Source: Armatimonadota bacterium (GTDB lineage: Bacteria; Armatimonadota; JADLDR01). Taken from it: a stretch of 64,000 bases of DNA. The position numbers and the translations under genes are program-made. Each line of letters starts with the position of its first letter. The first letter of the stretch is position 1. The notes beneath the pieces are model-generated. The model searched no databases and was not told the origin of the DNA. It worked only from the letters and a program-made list of their open reading frames with translations. Shown piece after piece: positions 58,484-64,000 of the stretch. The stretch lies in assembly GCA_020846535.1 (NCBI GenBank), contig JADLDR010000141.1, positions 1 to 64,000 of the forward strand, in the 5' to 3' direction.

Positions 58484-61400
58484 ATGCCTTATGCCATTGA
58501 CGCCCTGCCGGAAGGCTACCGCCTGCAAGTGATGGATGACTGCGGCGCTCCGGAGCGCCAGCCGCACGTGCGGGCCAGAGGCTTCCACACCTACAGCGAA
58601 ACGGACTGCAATGCCGATATCAAGGCAAGAAGCGTCGCCTGGCATGAAAAGCGCATCGAAGCCGTCTACGAGAACCTGAATCCGAATCTTACCTATGTGC
58701 TGGCCGTCACATACGCCAGCGAAACCTTCAACCGTCGCATCCAGAGCCTGGCCGCCGGGCCGGTGACGCTCCACGGCCCCCGCCCTCTGCCTGTGGGCGG
58801 CTCGGAGCGGCTTCTCTTCCGGCTGCCCGCTCAGGCCGTTCGGGAGGGCAGGCTGACCCTTCGTTTCGACCTGGAAGGGCCGGTGAATGTGGTGGTGTCC
58901 GCCATCGAGCTGTGGGCGGAAGCCCCTTCTCCGAACATTCTCTATCTGACCGATATCTCCGGCCTTTTCACCGACCTGACCGGAAGGGCGCTGGACATTT
59001 CCTTTGAAGGCGTGTCCAGCGTTCCGGTTGCCCTCCGGCGCGAGGGCGCGGCGGAAGAGATCGCCGCAACCCTCACGGCCCCGGACGGCTCCTTTCGCTT
59101 CGAGCGAAAGCTTTTCGAGGCGCTTTCGAAAGGCGGCCTGGAGCTTGCCGCCCGATACGAAGGGCAGGATATCGTCAGGCGAGTGCCGGCATCCCAGCTT
59201 TATTTCGAGCCGGTGCGATACCGGCCCGCCCCGGCCCGCATCGGCGGGATGAAAGAGGCCACCCTGCCTCTGAACGGCGTCTGGAAGATCGATCCCGCGC
59301 CGGAAGAAAACGCCCGCCTCCGGCCTCTTGCCGATCCCGGATGGAAAGACATCGCCGTTCCCGGCCAGTGGCTTCAGCAGGGGTTCGATGTGCCGATGGA
59401 CCGCGCGGTGGCGATGGCGAAGGAGTTCGAGGTTCCATCGGAATGGGCGGGCCACCGCATCATCCTGCGCTTCGACGGCATCCATGCCGGAACTCGCTAC
59501 TGGCTGAACGGACGGCTGCTGGGCTACAGCGAAAACCTCTATACCCCGGTGGAATGGGATATTACCGAATCCGCCTTGCCGGGCCGGGCCAACCGGCTCG
59601 ATCTGGAAATGAAAGTCGAAACCGTCTCCGAAAAACTCTCCTTCGCCTCCGGCTACGCCTTCCACAACCTGGGCGGCATCGACCGCTCGGTGCGCCTCTT
59701 CGCACTTCCTCCTGTGCATGTCCGCGATCTCCACCTGAACGCCGATCTCGACAACGCCTATCGAAACGGCCTTCTGGCGCTGAAGCTGACCTTGGAAAAC
59801 TCCGGAAGCCAGCCGACCGACGGCCTTTCCCTGCGCCTCTCCCTTTACGGCCCGGACCGGAAGCGAGCGGCCCTCAGCGCCCCGGCGGTGGCCGTCGGCC
59901 CTCTGGCTCCAGGTCGCAAAACGGTGGAAGTGGCCTCGCAGATCGAAAATCCTCTGCAATGGAGCGCGGAGAAGCCACATCTCTACAAGCTGGTGATCGA
60001 CGTGCTGGAGAACGGTCATCTTTCGGAGCGCATCGAGCGGCAGGTCGGCTTCCGGAAGATCGAGGTCAGGGGCAGCCAGCTTTTGCTCAACGGCAAAGCC
60101 ATCAAGCTGGCCGGAGCCTGCCATCATGAGACTCACCCCCTGACCGGACGCGCCGACACCTCCCGATGGGCCGAAAAAGATATCGCCATGATGAAGGGCG
60201 CAAACCTTAATTATGTTCGCACCTCCCACTATCCGCCCAACCAGGAGCTTCTCGACTGCGCGGACCGGCTGGGGATGTACGTAGAGGTGGAAGCCCCTTT
60301 CTGCTGGGTGCCGGCCGAGGAGGATATGAGCTACCTCCAGGAAATCCTGGTCCCCACCTCAGCCATGATCGATTACCACCACAGTCACCCGAGTGTGATC
60401 ATCTGGTCTCTGGCGAACGAATCGGCCTTCAACAAGGGCTTCGAGGTTTCCAACAGCCTGGTCAAATCGCTTGACCCCACGCGTCCCACCACTTTCAACA
60501 ACCCCGATCCCCGGCGTGTCTGCGATATCGCTAATGCTCACTACCCGCCCATGCCCTATGATGAGGTCATGAAAGACGACCCTCGCCCCCTTCTTTTGGG
60601 AGAATATTTCTACCCCATCTGCCACGAGCAGACCGATGCCGAGATCAACCCCGGCCTCCGCGAGCTCTGGGGGCACGGCCACAGCGACCCCTCCACCGAA
60701 TGGGCAAGAAAGTGTGCCCTTAGCTTCGAGGGGTCGTTCATGCACCCGGGAGCCGCTCCCGGCGCGTGGAGCCATATCGTTCGTTCGGGCCGGGTGATCG
60801 GCGGCGCGATATGGGCCGCTCTGGACGAACCCTTCTACCTGCCCGGTGGTAAGCAGGCCGGCTATGCCTGGGTTCACGGCTTCTGGGGCGTCCTCGATGC
60901 ATGGCGCAGGCAGCAGACCAAACCTGAATGGTGGCTGAGCAAGCTGATCTACGCCCCTGTCTGGTTCCCTAAGCGGGCGGTTCCTTTCGCTTCAGGACAG
61001 AAGTCGGTCCAGGTTTCGGTCGAAAATCGATATAGCTTTACTGATTTGGAAGAGATGGATATCATCTGGAGAGTGCGGGGAACTCAGGGCAGAATCAAGA
61101 TGAGCTTGCCCGCAGGAGCGAACGGGGAATTGACGGTACCGGTTCCCGCGCAGGCCCGGCCCGGCGATATGATGACTTTGAGCGTAATCAACCGCCGGAA
61201 AGAACTCATCAACACCATCGGCCTGCACCTGGGTGAAGCGGTTCGCCCACCCCTGCCTGTTCTAGGCTCCGGCTCGCCCGGCCTCCGGGAAGACGGCTCC
61301 TCAACCTTTATCTCCGGCAACCGCTTTCGCCTGGCGATGGGCATGGCAGCCGGGCAACTGGACGCCAGCGATCCCGCGCATTCCTCGCCCCTCCTGCGCC

Positions 61401-62080
61401 TTCCGGCCCTGCACCTGACGCACTTCGATTTCGGGGACCTCATCCCCACCGCCCCGCCCTACGGCGAATTGCCCGATCCCGCCACCCGCGTTGTCGAGGA
61501 TGTCCGCATCTCCCGTCAGGAAGGCGGACTGGAAATCCTGGTGAAGGATCGCTACACCCATTTTGCCGGAACGCTGCGCTGGCGGCTCGATAAAACCGGG
61601 AAGGGCAAGATCGCTTACGATTACCTCTACACCGGTGAAGATCTGAGCGTCCGTGAGATCGGGATCAAGCTGGCACTCCGAAGAGAATGTGACAGGCTCA
61701 CGTGGAAGCGGTGGTCGGAATGGGATATCTTCCCCGCCGGACACATCAGCCGGACGGAAGGTTCGGCGCAGGCGCGGCGCGATCCGAAATGGGGCGACGG
61801 CCCGGAAATCCCTCCCTCCTGGCCCTGGCAGCTCGATCAGACCGACCGGGGAACCGCCGATTTCCGCAGCGTGAAGTTCCACATCTACGAGGCGTCGCTG
61901 CTGGCCCCGAACCATACGGGAGTCCGGGTCTATGCCGACGGCGATGCCCATGTCCGTACGGCTCTGGCAGGACAGGAAACCCACCTGCACATCCTCTCCG
62001 ACTGCTGGCTCGGGCCGGTCGTCCTGAAAAACGGCAGCCGGATATCGGGAGAATTTACCGTGGAACTGAAAGGAGGCTAA
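58484..62080 (+). CDS. Large glycoside hydrolase family 2 enzyme
   Basis: A 1198-residue GH2-like protein with no signal peptide. After a beta-rich N-terminal module (about 1-250) come the GH2 sugar-binding domain (PLNGVWKIDPAP, IAVPGQWLQQGF, RFDGIHAGTRYWLNGRLLGY), Ig-like domain and TIM barrel. Catalytic Glu: acid/base in LANESAF (E646) and nucleophile in LLGEYFYP (E707). A further 400 C-terminal residues are beta-sandwich-like. ATG 58484 has an AAAGGAGA site. It follows the PfkB gene by 72 nt and precedes the cupin gene. Probably a cytoplasmic or periplasm-independent beta-glycosidase feeding the aldolase/kinase pathway. Confidence 0.88.
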   Translation: MPYAIDALPEGYRLQVMDDCGAPERQPHVRARGFHTYSETDCNADIKARSVAWHEKRIEAVYENLNPNLTYVLAVTYASETFNRRIQSLAAGPVTLHGPRPLPVGGSERLLFRLPAQAVREGRLTLRFDLEGPVNVVVSAIELWAEAPSPNILYLTDISGLFTDLTGRALDISFEGVSSVPVALRREGAAEEIAATLTAPDGSFRFERKLFEALSKGGLELAARYEGQDIVRRVPASQLYFEPVRYRPAPARIGGMKEATLPLNGVWKIDPAPEENARLRPLADPGWKDIAVPGQWLQQGFDVPMDRAVAMAKEFEVPSEWAGHRIILRFDGIHAGTRYWLNGRLLGYSENLYTPVEWDITESALPGRANRLDLEMKVETVSEKLSFASGYAFHNLGGIDRSVRLFALPPVHVRDLHLNADLDNAYRNGLLALKLTLENSGSQPTDGLSLRLSLYGPDRKRAALSAPAVAVGPLAPGRKTVEVASQIENPLQWSAEKPHLYKLVIDVLENGHLSERIERQVGFRKIEVRGSQLLLNGKAIKLAGACHHETHPLTGRADTSRWAEKDIAMMKGANLNYVRTSHYPPNQELLDCADRLGMYVEVEAPFCWVPAEEDMSYLQEILVPTSAMIDYHHSHPSVIIWSLANESAFNKGFEVSNSLVKSLDPTRPTTFNNPDPRRVCDIANAHYPPMPYDEVMKDDPRPLLLGEYFYPICHEQTDAEINPGLRELWGHGHSDPSTEWARKCALSFEGSFMHPGAAPGAWSHIVRSGRVIGGAIWAALDEPFYLPGGKQAGYAWVHGFWGVLDAWRRQQTKPEWWLSKLIYAPVWFPKRAVPFASGQKSVQVSVENRYSFTDLEEMDIIWRVRGTQGRIKMSLPAGANGELTVPVPAQARPGDMMTLSVINRRKELINTIGLHLGEAVRPPLPVLGSGSPGLREDGSSTFISGNRFRLAMGMAAGQLDASDPAHSSPLLRLPALHLTHFDFGDLIPTAPPYGELPDPATRVVEDVRISRQEGGLEILVKDRYTHFAGTLRWRLDKTGKGKIAYDYLYTGEDLSVREIGIKLALRRECDRLTWKRWSEWDIFPAGHISRTEGSAQARRDPKWGDGPEIPPSWPWQLDQTDRGTADFRSVKFHIYEASLLAPNHTGVRVYADGDAHVRTALAGQETHLHILSDCWLGPVVLKNGSRISGEFTVELKGG

Positions 62081-62082
62081 TC

Positions 62083-62526
62083 ATGCGGCGCTTGCTGCCC
62101 ATCGCAGCCGCGCTGTGCCTGGGCCTTGCGGCAGCCGTTCTCATCGCCCGGGAAGCGCAGCCCGATATCTCCGTTCACCAGCTGGCCAATATCGTCAAAG
62201 CCAACCCCATCGATCCGGCCACCGGCAGGAATATCGCCACCGTCGGATCGGGAGTACACACCACTGTCACCGTCTGGCAGGTCTCCACCGATCTGGCTCT
62301 GCACTATCACAGAGAGCATGACGAGGTGGTCTACTGCCAGAGCGGGGAAGGCATCGCCCGCCTCGGCAATGAAACCAGGCGTATGAAGGCCGGAGAGTTT
62401 ATCATCATCCCGCCGGGCGTTGTACACGGGGTCAAAGCGGTCGGCAAAAAGCCCATGCGCGGCCTCTCCATCTTCGGCCCTCTCTTCGATGGAAAAGATC
62501 GGGTTCCGGTGGCCGAGGGGAAATGA
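62083..62526 (+). CDS. Secreted cupin protein
   Basis: A 147-residue protein with a signal peptide (LLPIAAALCLGLAAAVLIA) and a single cupin domain. The metal motif is ALHYHREHDEVVYCQSGEG, with two His and a Glu, and the partner His in PPGVVHGVKAVG. Single-domain cupins may be isomerases, lyases or sensors. It begins 2 nt after the GH2 stop (AGGAGG site), the last gene of the sugar operon. Its export implies action in the envelope, perhaps on the released sugar or a lignocellulosic product; that is inference. Confidence 0.8.
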   Translation: MRRLLPIAAALCLGLAAAVLIAREAQPDISVHQLANIVKANPIDPATGRNIATVGSGVHTTVTVWQVSTDLALHYHREHDEVVYCQSGEGIARLGNETRRMKAGEFIIIPPGVVHGVKAVGKKPMRGLSIFGPLFDGKDRVPVAEGK

Positions 62527-62869
62527 CACCAGGGCTTTTGCTTGGGGGGCGAACATACTATTTGCTTAAAAAGCACCCCCAACCCTCCTTGCTAAGGGGG
62601 GCTTACAGAGGAAGCCAATAAAGGTCGCACCATCTGTCCTGCGGAGCCTGCCCGCATCGGTTCTTGGCCCCAGGGGTTTCACGCTCTGACTCCGAGCGGC
62701 CGGGGCAGAGGGGCAAGGCCCTCTGGATGAATGTGCGATGTTTAGTTGATTTATCTATTAGATACCTACGGGGAGATGACTTACCATACCCGCTCCCGGT
62801 CGCCAGACTCCCTCCCTCTCCTGGACGGAGAGGGAGGGTTGGGGAGGGTGAGGTGCTTTTGAAACAGTC
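62527..62869. other. Intergenic stretch with two repeat-like palindromes
   Basis: Nearly 350 nt with no gene I can support. It holds two palindromes: AAGCACCCCC (62571-62580) paired with GGGGGGCTT (62596-62604), and CCCTCCCTCTCC (62810-62821) paired with GGAGAGGGAGGG (62827-62838) around a 5-nt loop. Both are of the kind often repeated between genes in GC-rich genomes. Neither is followed by a T run, so termination of the sugar operon here is uncertain. Confidence 0.5.
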
Positions 62870-62906
62870 CTGGGGGAGGGCAACCCGCCGGGTCGCCCTC
62901 CCCCAG
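62870..62906 (-). terminator. Hairpin downstream of the MttB-like gene
   Basis: A perfect 12-bp stem, CTGGGGGAGGGC with GCCCTCCCCCAG, around a 13-nt loop that itself can pair (ACCCG/CGGGT). It begins 10 nt after the minus-strand stop. The following bases contain only a short T-rich segment, so it is a probable but not classic terminator. Confidence 0.55.
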
Positions 62907-62916
62907 CGAGAGCCTG

Positions 62917-64000
62917 CTATTTCACAAGCCGCTTTCTCGCACGGTCCACCACCTCACGCATGGCAGCGATCTTGTCCTCACGGCCTTCGGGCTTCCGGTA
63001 GGATGCAATCAGGGCATCCACCTTTTCCTGCGCCCTGTCCAGCACCTGGGTTTCGAACTCGAAGCCGTTCCAGCCGGAGCGGTCGAAGATTTGCGGGAGC
63101 CAGAGGCACTCGCGATAGTGTTCCAGGGTGTGGTCGCTCTGGAGAAAAGTACTCTTGATTCCCTGCCCCACCTCCAGAATGGATTCCATCCCGATATTGT
63201 CCGCGCCGGGGTCGAACGATTTTTCATACTGCCTGAGGCCGATGCTCAGTTCCCTGTCCAGGAGAAGCTGCACCGGGCTGATGGTCTTGCCGTCCTCCAC
63301 CATTCCCTCGCCGACTTGCGGATGAACCCCGCTGAAGGCGGCGATGGTCAATGCCTTATAGGCTTTCTCTAGGGCGGCGTAAAGGCCCGGCTCCCGGGCG
63401 TCGCAGTATTCCCCTCCGCCCACCGGAATCGACAACCCGCTCCACCGGCGGATGAATTCCACGCAGGCAAAGGCGTAGATCATCGAGTCGTAGGCAGAGT
63501 AACTCACCTGGCCGCTCTTCATATCCATGGTCGCGCCCCACATATTGCCCCCGAGTCCGACTTTCGGGTTCAGGGCGCGGGCGGCGATCCAGGCGGCGAA
63601 ATGCTCCGCGCTGGAGACCGCTACAAATCCCTCAATCGTAACCGGAGTGGAGACACCGGCGATGGGCATGGCGGTGATGCCGGTCGGAACGCCTTCTTTC
63701 ACCCGGCGGGCAAACTTGTCGGCCACATCCTTATCGAACCGGAACGGATGGGCGATACAGATCGAACCCCAGGTAAACCATTCATCGATGCCGATAATCC
63801 GGCCCATCTCTCTGAGATGATCCACCTGGCTGACATTCCAGGCAAAGGCCGGGCCGGGGTTGTGGGCGTATTCGGCCAGCAGCAAGGCTGCCTCCAGAGG
63901 CTCCATGATCGGCGGCACATCGGTCAGGAGGAGGGCATGGCCCATCCCCTCCTCCCGGTGAAGCGCATCCCCGAATTTGATGAGGCTGATGAAATCCCTG
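62917..64000 (-). CDS. MttB-family (trimethylamine methyltransferase-like) protein, 5' truncated
   Basis: At least 360 residues; the 5' end is outside the window (the frame stays open, reading DFISLIKFGDALHREEGMGH at the edge). It is a TIM-barrel corrinoid methyltransferase-like protein of the MttB superfamily: GITAMPIAGVSTPVTIEGF, LGGNMWGATMDMKSGQVSYS, SGLSIPVGGGEYCDAREPGLY, VEDGKTISPVQLLLDRELS and DHTLEHYRECLWLPQIFDRSGW. No amber codon (pyrrolysine) lies inside the visible part, so it would belong to the non-pyrrolysine branch that includes glycine betaine methyltransferases. The corrinoid protein gene is not in view. Confidence 0.85.
   Translation of the reverse strand, partial: RDFISLIKFGDALHREEGMGHALLLTDVPPIMEPLEAALLLAEYAHNPGPAFAWNVSQVDHLREMGRIIGIDEWFTWGSICIAHPFRFDKDVADKFARRVKEGVPTGITAMPIAGVSTPVTIEGFVAVSSAEHFAAWIAARALNPKVGLGGNMWGATMDMKSGQVSYSAYDSMIYAFACVEFIRRWSGLSIPVGGGEYCDAREPGLYAALEKAYKALTIAAFSGVHPQVGEGMVEDGKTISPVQLLLDRELSIGLRQYEKSFDPGADNIGMESILEVGQGIKSTFLQSDHTLEHYRECLWLPQIFDRSGWNGFEFETQVLDRAQEKVDALIASYRKPEGREDKIAAMREVVDRARKRLVK

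Noticed and set aside
1-64000. CRISPR array or defence island
   Set aside because: No regularly spaced direct repeats and no cas, restriction-modification or toxin-antitoxin genes were recognised anywhere in the window.

Overview
The window is one stretch of a GC-rich bacterial chromosome with mixed ATG, GTG and TTG starts and many sigma-70-type promoters (TTGACA or a variant, 17-18 nt spacer, TATAAT-like). The gene mix suggests a flagellated, two-membraned bacterium outside the Proteobacteria. Pointers are a FliY-type switch protein, FlbD, a FecR plus beta-barrel protein, a Ycf46-like AAA ATPase, family 2 glycosidases, and UroD-like and MttB-like methyltransferase homologues. I favour Armatimonadota or a similar soil or sediment phylum, but this is inference; no rRNA or other decisive marker is present.

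Layout. 1-1180: end of an ECF sigma factor, a zinc-finger anti-sigma factor and a free-standing STN-domain protein. 1203-4544 (minus): murB and a membrane-anchored pseudokinase with an RDD domain. 4724-6337 (plus): a secreted BsuPI/OB-fold protein and a tiny zinc-ribbon protein with its own promoter and terminator. 6383-28992 (minus): one tightly packed flagellar operon of about 22.6 kb, read as cpsB-like phosphatase, flgB, flgC, fliE, fliF, fliG, fliH, fliI, fliJ, motE-like, fliK, flgD, a TIGR02530-type gene, flgE, flbD, motA, motB, fliL, fliM, fliY, fliO, fliP, fliQ, fliR, flhB. A sigma-70-like promoter lies just upstream of the first gene. It supplies the rod base, MS ring, switch, export gate, export ATPase, hook and stator, but no flagellin, filament caps, flhA or chemotaxis genes. 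29116-30200: a decayed IS200/IS605 element.

30442-45733: an FmdB-type zinc ribbon, a secreted Ig/LysM/copper-amine-oxidase-N protein, a hybrid histidine kinase with a single-domain response regulator, a lipoprotein family 2 glycosidase, tRNA-Glu and tRNA-Leu, radC, an alpha/beta hydrolase, a Ppx/GppA phosphatase, a second hybrid kinase and a UroD-like protein. 45770-53624 (minus): a FecR/beta-barrel protein, smc, an NHL propeller protein and a Ycf46-like AAA ATPase. 53852-55397: a helix-turn-helix protein coupled to a GspE-like ATPase with altered catalytic motifs. 55669-56500: a Mug-like DNA glycosylase followed by a frameshifted regulator remnant. 56870-62526: a probable sugar-catabolism operon (class II aldolase, PfkB kinase, large family 2 glycosidase, secreted cupin). 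62917-64000: the 3' part of an MttB-like methyltransferase.

The most unusual items are the HTH plus degenerate GspE-like pair, the LysM-FliO fusion, the 1116-residue FliK, the pseudokinase with a duplicated activation segment, the FecR/beta-barrel fusion behind smc, and strong hairpins at several junctions inside the flagellar operon. I found no CRISPR array, prophage or defence island.
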